This document shows, piece by piece, positions 34,997 through 43,998 of a stretch of DNA of 64,000 nt (its first letter is position 1; each line of letters begins with the position of its first letter). The stretch lies in NCBI GenBank assembly GCA_002162755.1, contig MAAS01000026.1, forward strand, positions 51,669-115,668, read 5' to 3'. The notes below the pieces were generated by a model. That model ran no database searches and was not told the origin of the DNA. It was given only the letters and a program-made list of their open reading frames with translations. This DNA comes from Gammaproteobacteria bacterium 50_400_T64 (lineage in GTDB: Bacteria > Pseudomonadota > Gammaproteobacteria > Pseudomonadales > Porticoccaceae). A program made the position numbers and the translations under genes.

Positions 34997-36412
34997 ATGT
35001 TGAAAAATACTGAAATAAAAAGAATAGGCAAGGTTCAGGGCCTTGTTGCTGCAGGTGCTTTTGCCCTGTTTGCAGCTGCGCCATTGGCCTTTGCTAAATC
35101 GACACCTGAAGAAATTGCAAAGTTGGGCCTTGAAGGTACGGAGCTAACACCCGTTGGTGCTGTTCGTGCCGGTAATGCCGAAGGCACTATTCCCGAGTGG
35201 AAAAATGAGCGAGTACAGGCACCGTCAGATTTCGTCGTGGGTCAGTATCATACGGATCCGTTTCGTGATGATAAAATCAAGTTTACAATCACGGCTAAGA
35301 ATTACACAGATCACACTGATAAGTTGTCTGAAGGCCAAATCGCGATGTTCAAAACCTATCCCGAATGGTTTATGAATGTCTATGAAACACGGCGCTCAGC
35401 AGTCTATGCTCCTTATATCTACGAGGCTGCTCTGGAAAATGCAGGTACTGCTGAGATTGTTTTGGCACCTGACAAGGGGCAGGGAGTGGTTGGCTTTAAA
35501 GATGCGCATCACTCCTGGGCTTTCCCTATACCCAAAAATGGTAATGAGCTGTTAATCAATCAGGCGACTCGCCCATTGAATGTCTGGGTTGATAGTATGG
35601 AGCAAACCCTGGCGATTACTTCAACGGGTAAATTTACTGTCAATCAGCTTTCTATTCAGCAGCACTATAAATACAGCGATCCTGATATTGAGGACTTCGA
35701 TCCCGAGACAGATCATCTTCATTACTATCAAACTCTTTTAGCGCCGGCGAAGGTTGCGGGTCAGGTTGTACTGGCGAAAGACCCCGTGTCATTTACCAAG
35801 AAGTTCCGTGGTGCCTGGGCTTACAGTCCTGGTCAGCGACGTGTGAAAAGGGCGCCACAGATTGTTTACGACAACCCTTTGACCGCAACAGATGGCCTGG
35901 CAACGACGGATCAGAAGTGGGGTTATAACGGCCCTAATGATAGATTCTCATGGAAGATGCTCGGTAAGAAAGAGATGTATGTTCCCTACAATGCCTACAA
36001 GCTGCACTCAGCTGACGCGACAATCGATAAGGTTATTACCGCAGAAGGTCGCTTGAATCAGGACTACGCTCGTTATGAGCTGCATCGTGTATGGATTCTT
36101 GAGGGGACGCTTAAAGAGGGCACGAGCCACGACTATGCGCGACGAGTGATGTACCTTGATGAAGATTCTTACTTTATTATGGTAGCTGATGGCTATGACC
36201 GCCGTGGTGAAATCTGGCGTTATTGGGAAGACCACGATGTTATGTACTATGACATTGGTTTTCAGGCGCCAGCAGCTGAGTTTCAATACGACATGCAGGC
36301 CGGACGTATGGTTGCGCTACTTTTTGATAAAGCCAATCCACCAGACTTTACGGGCCGTTGGGAGGATAAATATTTTACTCCTGCTTCGATTCGGCGTAAC
36401 GGGGTTAGGTAG
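34997..36412 (+). CDS. DUF1329 domain-containing envelope protein
   Basis: 471 aa from ATG 34997, preceded by AGAAGGTAG. The ORF-track start at 34940 lies inside the hairpin region and is unlikely. Signal peptide VAAGAFALFAAAPLAFA is cleaved near residue 35. The mature start KSTPEEIAKLGLEGTELTPVGAVRAGNAEGTIPEW and the segment GQRRVKRAPQIVYDNPLTATDGLATTDQ are DUF1329 signatures. The fold is related to periplasmic lipoprotein-carrier types, so a periplasmic role carrying a hydrophobic ligand between RND pump and outer membrane is plausible; this is inference. Confidence 0.92.
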   Translation: MLKNTEIKRIGKVQGLVAAGAFALFAAAPLAFAKSTPEEIAKLGLEGTELTPVGAVRAGNAEGTIPEWKNERVQAPSDFVVGQYHTDPFRDDKIKFTITAKNYTDHTDKLSEGQIAMFKTYPEWFMNVYETRRSAVYAPYIYEAALENAGTAEIVLAPDKGQGVVGFKDAHHSWAFPIPKNGNELLINQATRPLNVWVDSMEQTLAITSTGKFTVNQLSIQQHYKYSDPDIEDFDPETDHLHYYQTLLAPAKVAGQVVLAKDPVSFTKKFRGAWAYSPGQRRVKRAPQIVYDNPLTATDGLATTDQKWGYNGPNDRFSWKMLGKKEMYVPYNAYKLHSADATIDKVITAEGRLNQDYARYELHRVWILEGTLKEGTSHDYARRVMYLDEDSYFIMVADGYDRRGEIWRYWEDHDVMYYDIGFQAPAAEFQYDMQAGRMVALLFDKANPPDFTGRWEDKYFTPASIRRNGVR

Positions 36413-36430
36413 TATTGATATTGGCGATTG

Positions 36431-36463
36431 AAAAAAGGCAGGTGTTAAACACCTGCCTTTTTT
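36431..36463 (+). terminator. Rho-independent terminator after DUF1329 gene
   Basis: Fifteen-bp inverted repeat AAAAAAGGCAGGTGT/ACACCTGCCTTTTTT with a 3-nt loop, 18 bases after the stop and followed by more T. It is nearly symmetrical and could work in both directions. It separates DUF1302-DUF1329 from the YCF48-like and RND genes. Confidence 0.9.
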
Positions 36464-36701
36464 TGTTTTAAATTTAATAATAACTAAATTTAATTAAGGA
36501 TAATTCGACTGAGTTGATTCTATAAGCATTAGGGATTTAAAGAGAAAATAAATAGAGTTTATAAGGTTAATAATTTACACTATGTAAATCAGTTGTCATT
36601 TGCGGGTCTGGCGAAAATAATCTGTATTAATAAAGACTTGAGCTGTAAGTTTTTGATTGCTGAGTATAAATGGATTGAGTGGAATTTAAGGGGTGGAGAA
36701 C

Positions 36702-37748
36702 TTGAAGTATTTCCAGTTGTTGGAGAAAAACACGAGGTCGCAACGATCTGGTGTTGGGTTTCTGGGTCGAATTGTAGTTGGCCTTACGGTGTTGTCTTTA
36801 AACTGTTTAGCTTGGTCGGATCAGTCGCTGCAGCGACCAGTGATGAAGTCGAAAATGGCCAGTCATATATTATTGACCGACTCGGTTCATAGTGGTGAGC
36901 GTTATATTGCGCCGGGTTTGTATGGCAATATTATTTCTTCGGCTGACGGTATCAACTGGACGCAGTCTAATTCACCGACACAAGCCTTGCTGACAACTAT
37001 CTTTTTTATTGATGATAAAGAAGGTTGGGTTGGCGGTCATGATACTTTAATTTTACATACTGTTGACGGCGGCGAAAATTGGGAGATTCAATATGAAGAC
37101 CCAATTACAGGTGGTGATATACCCAAGCCAGTCCTGGATATTGTCTTCAAAGATAAAAATCACGGTTATGCGATTGGCGCTTATGGTTTGATACTAATAA
37201 CCAGTGATGGCGGTAAAAATTGGGATATGATCGAGACCTCCTCCGGTCTTTATGACTTGCTGGAAAGTAAGGAAATGGAGCCTGAGCCAAACTTTAACAG
37301 TATGATTCTCTATCAAGATAAGCTGCTTATAGCGGGGGAGCTTGGCACAATTCTTATTTTCGATGAAACAGCTGAAGGTGATGCTCGCTGGCAAATAATC
37401 GATTCCCCCTACACGGGTTCTTTTTTTGGTATAAAGGAGTTGAGTACTGGTGAGTTATTTATTTATGGCTTGCGGGGGAATTTGTATCGTTCGTCAGACG
37501 GTGCGAAAAGCTGGGATAAAATTGAAACAGGTACGATAGCCAATATTTTTGATTGCTTTGAAACGGCAGATGGAATGCTGGTTTTTACAGGTGCAAGTGG
37601 TACTGTTTTACGCATGGATAAGACCGCAATGGCGGCAGAAAAAATGCCCTACCCCCATTTTGATTCACTGATGTCAATACAAACAATAAGAGACGGTGAG
37701 TTGTTGCTATTTGGTAGCGCTGGTGTAAAGACTATTTCAATACAATAA
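36702..37748 (+). CDS. YCF48/BNR-repeat (photosystem II stability factor-like) exported protein
   Basis: About 348 aa. A TTG at 36702 spaced five bases from GGGGTGGAG is preferred over the GTG at 36693. A hydrophobic segment (GRIVVGLTVLSLNCLAWS, about 22-39) is a signal peptide. The rest is a beta-propeller with repeated SxDGGxxW blades (HTVDGGENWEIQ, TSDGGKNWDMI, RSSDGAKSWDKI). Proteins of this YCF48-like family recur next to DUF1302/DUF1329/RND genes. Role unknown, probably a periplasmic accessory to the pump downstream. A 289-bp gap after a terminator precedes it, so it should have its own promoter. Confidence 0.87.
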   Translation: MKYFQLLEKNTRSQRSGVGFLGRIVVGLTVLSLNCLAWSDQSLQRPVMKSKMASHILLTDSVHSGERYIAPGLYGNIISSADGINWTQSNSPTQALLTTIFFIDDKEGWVGGHDTLILHTVDGGENWEIQYEDPITGGDIPKPVLDIVFKDKNHGYAIGAYGLILITSDGGKNWDMIETSSGLYDLLESKEMEPEPNFNSMILYQDKLLIAGELGTILIFDETAEGDARWQIIDSPYTGSFFGIKELSTGELFIYGLRGNLYRSSDGAKSWDKIETGTIANIFDCFETADGMLVFTGASGTVLRMDKTAMAAEKMPYPHFDSLMSIQTIRDGELLLFGSAGVKTISIQ

Positions 37749-37858
37749 TTATTTATTCTTTGTTCAATTGGTGCGCTGGGATGGCAGGGGTATTTTCACC
37801 TCAGATATCTTTGCGCTATCTATATTTCCATTTGGCAGAGTAAAAAAGGGTAGTAGTA

Positions 37859-40288
37859 ATGCTAAAAAATAAAATAACAGCGTGGGTTCAGAGTAAACTT
37901 TTTTCTAATCGTATTTTAATTTTATCGATGTTTTGCCTGGTTACCTTGTTTATGGGCTACCACGCATCTTCATTGCGAATGGAAGCTGGTTTTGAAAAAC
38001 TACTCCCTTTAAAGCATGGATATTTGCAGACGCTTGTCAAGTATAGAGAAGAGTTTGGTAGTGGTAATCAGTTAATTATTGCCCTCACTCAGGATGAAGG
38101 TGATATTTTTAACGCGGAGTTTTTTGCAGCATTAAAAGCGGCGAATGAAGAAGTTTTCTTTTTGCCGGGCGTGGCGCGTCATACTGTGACTTCAATTTTG
38201 ACACCCAATGTACGCTATATCGAATTAGTTGAAGACGGCTTTGCAGGAGGCAATGTTGTGCCTGCGGAATTCCGCCCTACCGATGAGTGGTGGCCGGTAC
38301 TGCGAAATAATATTATTAAGTCGGGCCGTCTTGGCAGTCTAGTCGCCAATGATTTTTCCAGTGCTTTGATTCGAGTTGAATTACTGGATATGGATCCCTC
38401 TACCCGGGAACCCCTGGACTACCAAAAAGTCTCGCAAGACTTAGAAGATAAAATCCGTAATATTGAGACTGACAAGATTAGTGTTCGTATTATTGGTTTC
38501 GCGAAATCTACCGGTGATATCGCTGACGGGGCCAGAGTGGTTATGCTGTTTTTTGGCGCAACCTTTATTTTTACCGGTCTGTTTCTTTATGTGTATACCG
38601 GATCGGTTAAAGCGACTTTATTACCCTTGTTGAGTGGTCTGGTGGCAGTGGTTTGGCAAATGGGTCTGCTGCCTTTGATGGGCTTTAGTCTTGACCCCAT
38701 GAGTATTCTGGTGCCTTTCCTAGTGTTTTCGATTGCAGTTAGCCATGGTATTCAGAAGATTAATGCATGGCTTTGGCAAACTATGTATGGCGGGGTAGAA
38801 GATGACAGGGGTAATCCTGTTGACCCCCCACCAGAAAAAGCCGTTGGTGTCACGGGTATGATTGCTGCCCAGCGGGCATTTCACGCCCTTTTTATTCCCG
38901 GTATTATTGCTTTGATTAGTGATACGGTGGGTTTTTTAACGGTGCTATTAATCGATATCGGTATTATTCAAGAAATGGCGATTGCGGCAACCTTGGGTGT
39001 GGCGTCGATCATCTTTACCAACATGGTGCTGTTGCCTATTCTCCTGTCTTACATTAATCCTAACAATCTTGATAAGTTGCGCGCCAAGCATGAACGGGGT
39101 GAAATTCGCCGTGACAGATGGTGGCGAATGCTAGGTAAGCTGACTCATACCAAGCCTTCGATTATTGTTCTTGTTATATGTGCTTCTCTGACAGTATGGG
39201 GAGGTATTGCCAACAACGATTTGAAGATCGGTGATTCTCAAACGGGTATACCTGAATTGCGGGAGGATGCACGTTACAACGTCGATAGTCGTGTTATCAC
39301 TGAGCGTTTCTCGGTGGGTGTGGATAAACTCAGCCTGGTGATCGAATCACAAGATAATGCCTGTGTCGATTTTGATGTAATGAATGAAATTGATCGTTTT
39401 TCCTGGCATGTGCGCAATTTGCCAGGGGTGAAGTCGGTGAGCTCGTTGGTCGACAACATGAAGGTGATTTTAACGGCGAATAATGAGGGTAGTCCCCGCT
39501 GGTTCGCCCTGTCGCGAAACGCCAGTACCATGTCATCCTCCCTCTATCATATGGGTGCCGGTGGCGATGAGTTTATGGATGCGGCCTGTAAAGCCATGCC
39601 GATGAATATATTTACCATGGATCACAAGGCTGAAACGATAAACTCGATCATTAAGGGTATTGGTACCTTTGAATCGACTCTGCCTCTGGAAAGGTTCAAC
39701 CCGCTATTGGCAACGGGTAATGTTGGTATTATCGCTGCGACGAACGATGCTGTTAAAGACGCACAGCTGCCCATTATGTTTTGGGAATTCTCAGCGATTA
39801 TTGCCTTGACGATTCTTACCTTTAGATCCATTGGCGGTATGCTTTGCATCGTTCTACCGCTAACCATGGTGTCAATACTCTGTTACGCATTAATGGCTAT
39901 TTTGGGTATTGGGCTAAAGGTGAATACTTTGCCAGTTGTTGCTCTCGGTGTGGGAGTGGGTGTCGACTATGCGGTGTATATTTACAGTAAGCTCGGCCAT
40001 TATATTGAGGAGGGTCAAACCATCGAAGAGGCCTTTATCCATGCCATGCACACCACCGGGCGTCCCGTTATTTTCACTGGTGTGGTTCTCGGCGTGGGTG
40101 TTGGTGCGTGGATATTTGCACCCCTCAAGTTCCAGGCCGATATGGGCATTATGTTGACCTTTATGTTTGTCATTAATATGCTGGCGGCAATTATCGTGAT
40201 GCCCGCGCTAGCTCGCTGGTTGCTGGTGCCGAAATACAAGGCTGCCCAGGCGGCTTTAGCCAACGGCGGTGGCTCTAAGGCCCACTAA
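37859..40288 (+). CDS. MMPL/RND superfamily transporter
   Basis: 809 aa. One N-terminal membrane segment, a large periplasmic loop (about 50-220), then a membrane bundle, and a repeat of the same pattern in the second half. The second half carries the RND helix-4 motif GVGVGVDYAVYIYSKL; the first half has FSIAVSHGIQKI at the matching place. The size suits MMPL/HpnN/sterol-sensing-type RND proteins rather than ~1030-aa drug pumps. It likely exports or moves a lipid or terpenoid-like compound with DUF1302/DUF1329 partners. A strong terminator follows the stop. Confidence 0.92.
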   Translation: MLKNKITAWVQSKLFSNRILILSMFCLVTLFMGYHASSLRMEAGFEKLLPLKHGYLQTLVKYREEFGSGNQLIIALTQDEGDIFNAEFFAALKAANEEVFFLPGVARHTVTSILTPNVRYIELVEDGFAGGNVVPAEFRPTDEWWPVLRNNIIKSGRLGSLVANDFSSALIRVELLDMDPSTREPLDYQKVSQDLEDKIRNIETDKISVRIIGFAKSTGDIADGARVVMLFFGATFIFTGLFLYVYTGSVKATLLPLLSGLVAVVWQMGLLPLMGFSLDPMSILVPFLVFSIAVSHGIQKINAWLWQTMYGGVEDDRGNPVDPPPEKAVGVTGMIAAQRAFHALFIPGIIALISDTVGFLTVLLIDIGIIQEMAIAATLGVASIIFTNMVLLPILLSYINPNNLDKLRAKHERGEIRRDRWWRMLGKLTHTKPSIIVLVICASLTVWGGIANNDLKIGDSQTGIPELREDARYNVDSRVITERFSVGVDKLSLVIESQDNACVDFDVMNEIDRFSWHVRNLPGVKSVSSLVDNMKVILTANNEGSPRWFALSRNASTMSSSLYHMGAGGDEFMDAACKAMPMNIFTMDHKAETINSIIKGIGTFESTLPLERFNPLLATGNVGIIAATNDAVKDAQLPIMFWEFSAIIALTILTFRSIGGMLCIVLPLTMVSILCYALMAILGIGLKVNTLPVVALGVGVGVDYAVYIYSKLGHYIEEGQTIEEAFIHAMHTTGRPVIFTGVVLGVGVGAWIFAPLKFQADMGIMLTFMFVINMLAAIIVMPALARWLLVPKYKAAQAALANGGGSKAH

Positions 40289-40300
40289 CAGTTAGAAGAG

Positions 40301-40337
40301 CACAAAAAAGCCCGCTAATTTGGCGGGCTTTTTTGTG
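40301..40337. terminator. Rho-independent terminator after the RND transporter gene
   Basis: Fifteen-bp inverted repeat CACAAAAAAGCCCGC/GCGGGCTTTTTTGTG around a 7-nt loop, ending in six T. It lies 12 bases after the stop. The matching A-run makes it usable for the minus strand as well. Confidence 0.92.
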
Positions 40338-40487
40338 GGTATTAATGGGGTGTTGTGTTGGTGGCTTTACATGTTGGGTGGCCGAGACGGTATTGCAGGA
40401 ATAAGTCTATGGCGGCTACTGAACTTGTAGCATGCTATTGAGTGTTTTTTTGATACTGAAATAACAGCGTGTTATTTGCAAGAAAGA

Positions 40488-40564
40488 TGGTGCCCCCGGA
40501 GAGATTCGAACTCCCGACCAATCGGTTCGAAGCCGATTACTCTATCCAGCTGAGCTACGGAGGC
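40488..40564 (-). tRNA. tRNA-Arg (anticodon UCG)
   Basis: 77 nt on the minus strand including an encoded CCA. Acceptor arms GCCTCCG/CGGGGGC pair over 7 bp with one T-G; D-arm AGCTCAGCTGGATAGAG; anticodon stem ATCGG/CCGAT with loop CTTCGAA (UCG at 34-36, reading CGA); T-loop GTTCGAATC. Complete and unbroken. No integrase or direct-repeat att site was seen beside it. Confidence 0.95.
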
Positions 40565-40721
40565 GTAGGCGGATCTATAACCCGCCAATCGGCGGGCCGC
40601 TATTGTGCCAGCTTTGGCAGGTAAAAAGCCATCGGATTTTGTCACTTACTGAAAAAGCGCAGGTGTCAATGTACCGCTAAGCTTCTGGTGTTAAGAAGCT
40701 GCCTTATCTGAAATGTTGCGA

Positions 40722-41513
40722 TTATTTACCTTGCCAGTTTGGCTTGCGCTTTTCAGCAAAGGCTGCAGGCCCTTCTTCGAAATCAGCACTGTCTATCAAT
40801 GTTCTTACCGAAGGCAGGCTCATGCAGCCTTGAATGGCCCCCTCCAGTTCTAATTGGTCGAGACTCTGCATAACAGTATTTTTACTGGTGCGGATAGAGA
40901 CGGGCGAGCACTGTAAAATTAATTCGGCCCAGCGTCGAGCTTCAGCCATTAACTCAGACTGGGACACGACAGCATTGACGTAACCGAGAGACATACCCTC
41001 TTCAGCACTTACGTGGCGGCCGGTGAGTATCATGCCCATCGCGGGCTTAAGGCCAATCTGGCGAGGTAGCCGTTGCAGGCCGCCAGCGAGTGCGGCGAGG
41101 CCCACTCGCGGTTCCGGCAGAGCAAACTTGGCATTGTCAGCGGCAATAATTAAGTCGCAGGCCAGGGCGATTTCAAAACCGCCTCCCATGGCGACCCCAT
41201 TAACAGCGGCGATAATGGGTTTGTCGCAATCAAAGCGTGAAGTCAGTCCGGCAAAGCCGGTTTCGGGTGTGCCGCGTTTACTGCCACTGGCATGATATTT
41301 AAGATCATTGCCAGCGCTAAAGGCGCGATTACCGGCACCGGTGAGAATTGCTACCCACTGCTCGGGGTCTTCTGCAAAGTGATTAAAGACCTGTTCCAGC
41401 TCGAAATTGGCGGGTGGGTGGAGGGAGTTCATTACCTCCGGACGATTGATGGTTACGGTGAGTATGTGGCCATCAATTTCGGCACGGCAAAATTCCAAGT
41501 TTTCGTAATTCAT
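40722..41513 (-). CDS. Enoyl-CoA hydratase/isomerase family protein
   Basis: 263 aa from ATG 41513 (AAGGAAA upstream; the track starts one codon earlier at GTG). Crotonase fold: GNRAFSAGNDLKYHA forms the oxyanion-hole loop, ACDLIIAADNAKFALPEPRVGLAALAGG carries the second catalytic region with Glu in PEPRVG, and KPNWQGK is a typical C-terminus. Likely hydrates or isomerises an acyl-CoA in beta-oxidation or a ring-cleavage pathway; the exact substrate is unknown. It belongs to a loose minus-strand group with an MBL hydrolase and an SDR. Confidence 0.93.
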   Translation of the reverse strand: MNYENLEFCRAEIDGHILTVTINRPEVMNSLHPPANFELEQVFNHFAEDPEQWVAILTGAGNRAFSAGNDLKYHASGSKRGTPETGFAGLTSRFDCDKPIIAAVNGVAMGGGFEIALACDLIIAADNAKFALPEPRVGLAALAGGLQRLPRQIGLKPAMGMILTGRHVSAEEGMSLGYVNAVVSQSELMAEARRWAELILQCSPVSIRTSKNTVMQSLDQLELEGAIQGCMSLPSVRTLIDSADFEEGPAAFAEKRKPNWQGK

Positions 41514-41617
41514 CACTCATTTTCCTTATTTATTTATTATTTTTGTGGCGATATATTTTATTGGTGTGTACATGAAACTTGCATCGACGCGATGGGTAGT
41601 GGCCCTTTTAATGCCCG

Positions 41618-42661
41618 TTAAGTAGGAACGGGTGTTGAGCGGTAGTGATACTCGATAACGCCATTTTTTTCGGTCTCAGCCAGATGGCCCGCATCTTCCA
41701 ATAAGTCGCAGTGGCCGATAATTTCCGACATCACCGGTACGATTTGCGTTTTCCAGGCTTTGGGGAAAAGTTCTTTGCCGACGGCCATGGGAGTCATCGG
41801 GCCGTTGGCTTCGAGAATACGGCTGATCTTTAACAGGCGACGATCTGTAGACAGCCCATAAGATTTAATAAGCTCAAGATGGTCTGTAATGGGTGCGCCG
41901 TGGGATGGGTACGTCACACGGGCGGGATAGGGTGCCACTTTGGCCAGGGAGTCCTGATATTGACTCAATACACGGGGTCGTACTTCGCCCTTGTTACGCG
42001 GCATTTGAGAGAGGCAAACAGGGGTAATGTCGGGTAGCAAATGGTCCCCGGAAAAGAACAGCTGCAGCTCTTCCTGCCAATAAACCACCTCGTCAGGGCA
42101 ATGCCCCGGTGTGTGTATGGTTTTCAGATCAAAGCCGGGAATCGCGATGATCTCGTTATCTTTCAACAGGTGATCGGGCTCCATCGGGTGGTAGCCATCG
42201 GCGATTTTAGCCCGACGTAATATGGCTTTGTCGGCCAGTTCCCTGTCGACACCCCACAGGGCGTAGTAATAGAGTTCCAGTTCTTTGCGTTCCGGCGGTG
42301 GGCGCATACGCTCGTTGGTTAGCCACAAGTTTTCGTGGGCCCAGAGTTGGCAGTTGGATAACTCGTGAATGCGCTGGGCCTGGCCGTAATGGTCGGTGTG
42401 GCCGTGAGTGAGCAGGATTCTATCGATGTCCTCTACCTGCAGATCGAGCTCGGCGAGACCGTCATTAAGGGCCTGCCAGGCTTCATCGGTGCAAATTCCG
42501 GTATCGATGAGAATTAATTCATCACCGCTTTGCTCGGGGAAAATAAGGTAGCTATTGATGTCGCCCAGCCCCGGATAGCCGGTAGGCGTGGGGATGCGGC
42601 CAATTCTGCTGGAACTCTCTTTATCACTAAAGCGTTTAACGCCAACTTCTTCTTTGCTCAT
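41618..42661 (-). CDS. MBL-fold metallo-hydrolase
   Basis: 347 aa. The metallo-beta-lactamase motif THGHTDHYGQ (HxHxDH) and later HTPGHCPDEVVYW, FSGDHLLPDITP and a final YPSHGAPI supply the usual zinc ligands. The C-terminal ~90 residues (RRLLKISRILEANGPMTPMAVGKELFP) look like a winged-helix extension of glyoxalase II/LACTB2-like proteins. Those act on thioesters, glutathione adducts or RNA; here acyl-CoA context suggests thioester hydrolysis, an inference. Confidence 0.92.
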   Translation of the reverse strand: MSKEEVGVKRFSDKESSSRIGRIPTPTGYPGLGDINSYLIFPEQSGDELILIDTGICTDEAWQALNDGLAELDLQVEDIDRILLTHGHTDHYGQAQRIHELSNCQLWAHENLWLTNERMRPPPERKELELYYYALWGVDRELADKAILRRAKIADGYHPMEPDHLLKDNEIIAIPGFDLKTIHTPGHCPDEVVYWQEELQLFFSGDHLLPDITPVCLSQMPRNKGEVRPRVLSQYQDSLAKVAPYPARVTYPSHGAPITDHLELIKSYGLSTDRRLLKISRILEANGPMTPMAVGKELFPKAWKTQIVPVMSEIIGHCDLLEDAGHLAETEKNGVIEYHYRSTPVPT

Positions 42662-42781
42662 TTGTTTGTTTTAGCGGCTTACAGGGCCGCTACCCATAAT
42701 TGTCAGCCGACAATGATGACCAAAATTGACGTCAATGGGAAGTCATTCAAAGAGATATCGACGCCCAAAAAGCATTGGGTC

Positions 42782-43525
42782 TTAGATCAGCGAGCGCTGG
42801 CCACCATCGATAACCAGGGTTTCACCGGTTACGAAGCCCGCTTTGGAGGTCGATAAAAAGGCGATCAACTGAGCAATTTCTTCCGCCTCGCCAAAGCGCT
42901 TCATGGGGATGCGCGATATCACTCGTTTTTCCACCTCGGTGCCGCCAAAGTTATCGCCGACCATATCGGTTTTTACAAAGCCCGGGGCTACGCAGATAAC
43001 GCGTATTTGATCCCTTGCCCATTCGCGTGCCAGGGCCCGGGTCAGGCCTTCGATACCGGCTTTTGAGCTGCAATAGGGTGAGTTGTTGGCGACTCCGCTT
43101 GAGCCGTAGGTGGAACCGACATTAATAATGACGCCACCGCCACGGGACTTCATTACCGGCTGTACGGCGCGTGACAGCACCCAGGGGGCGACGAGGTTGA
43201 CGTTGAGCACCTCACGAAAGCGATCGGGGGAGATATCTTTCACCGCTGCGCCCTCGGTAATGCCGGCGTTATTCACCAGTACATCAATACCGCCGTGCAA
43301 GGCGCTGACCTCGTCAACCAATGTTTGCAGGTCGTCATCACTACTGACATCGCCGGTATGCACGCTGGCTTTACCGCCGGCAGTCTCAATCAGTGCTGCT
43401 GTTTCATCGAGCTTGGTTTTATCACGGGCAAAACAAGCGACGCTAAAATCGTATTCAGCCAGGGCGATGGCAATGGCGCGGCCGATGCCTCGGCTGGCAC
43501 CGGTAACGAGTGCAACTTTATTCAT
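42782..43525 (-). CDS. SDR-family oxidoreductase (FabG-like)
   Basis: 247 aa. TGASRGIGRAIA (cofactor motif), NNAG, INVGSTYG (Ser), YCSSK (Tyr/Lys) and CVAPGFVKTDM follow the 3-oxoacyl-ACP reductase pattern closely; the C-terminus TLVIDGGQRSLI is typical. TGA-SRG with Arg suggests NADP(H). AAAGGAAA precedes the ATG. Together with the hydratase and MBL gene it may process a beta-hydroxyacyl or beta-keto intermediate. The upstream 473-bp gap contains inverted repeats that could be operators. Confidence 0.93.
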   Translation of the reverse strand: MNKVALVTGASRGIGRAIAIALAEYDFSVACFARDKTKLDETAALIETAGGKASVHTGDVSSDDDLQTLVDEVSALHGGIDVLVNNAGITEGAAVKDISPDRFREVLNVNLVAPWVLSRAVQPVMKSRGGGVIINVGSTYGSSGVANNSPYCSSKAGIEGLTRALAREWARDQIRVICVAPGFVKTDMVGDNFGGTEVEKRVISRIPMKRFGEAEEIAQLIAFLSTSKAGFVTGETLVIDGGQRSLI

Positions 43526-43998
43526 AGTAATTTTCCTTTACAGTAGGTTGTGGGTATCAGTTGATTATTCTTATCGGGGGAAATTTTCGAGGACAATATC
43601 GCACGGCTTAACCAGGCCATAGACAAGCTCGCGGCCCGCGTTGGTTTTTTTCTATTGTTATAGACAATTTTCTTGCCCCGGCTTAGCGGGATAAAATAAA
43701 CACGGCGATCATTAATATTCAGCCCAGCTTGGTGAATTCATTCGCGTTTGATGACTTTAGAACATACTCCGCCATTATTCGGTTGGCGACATCTTGGGGA
43801 AAACCGAGCACACGAATGCCATCGAGAATGTATTCTTTTCCAGGGTTAACCCACCTTTATAATAATTAATTGTTTGGGGTTTAGTGCCTTGAGCCAGTCC
43901 TTTAGAATGCTGTGACAGATTTTAAGAGCTATCACCCGTAAGGGATAGCACAAATAACAATATTCTTTTTTCAATAACTAAATAAGGTGGAATTAAAT
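43526..43998. other. 473-bp divergent intergenic region between two SDR genes
   Basis: It contains ATTGT-N5-ACAAT (43655-43669), an 8-nt direct repeat ATAGACAA (43619 and 43661, period 42), and a hairpin GCTATC...GATAGC (43928-43949) with inner CCC/GGG pairs just before the plus-strand SDR. A short protein-like reading frame lies at 43719-43856 on the minus strand. No complete gene. It likely holds both promoters and operators. Confidence 0.5.
43719..43856 (-). pseudogene. Short protein-like reading frame, possible gene remnant
   Basis: Forty-five sense codons ending in TGA without a start codon: RWVNPGKEYILDGIRVLGFP... The sequence is protein-like and loosely recalls C-terminal parts of luciferase-type or acyl-CoA proteins, but I cannot name it. 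It could be the relic of a deleted gene or chance. Confidence 0.3.

Noticed and set aside
40488-40564. tRNA-Arg as an integration site for an island
   Set aside because: No integrase gene and no direct repeat of the tRNA 3' end seen nearby; flanking genes look ordinary.
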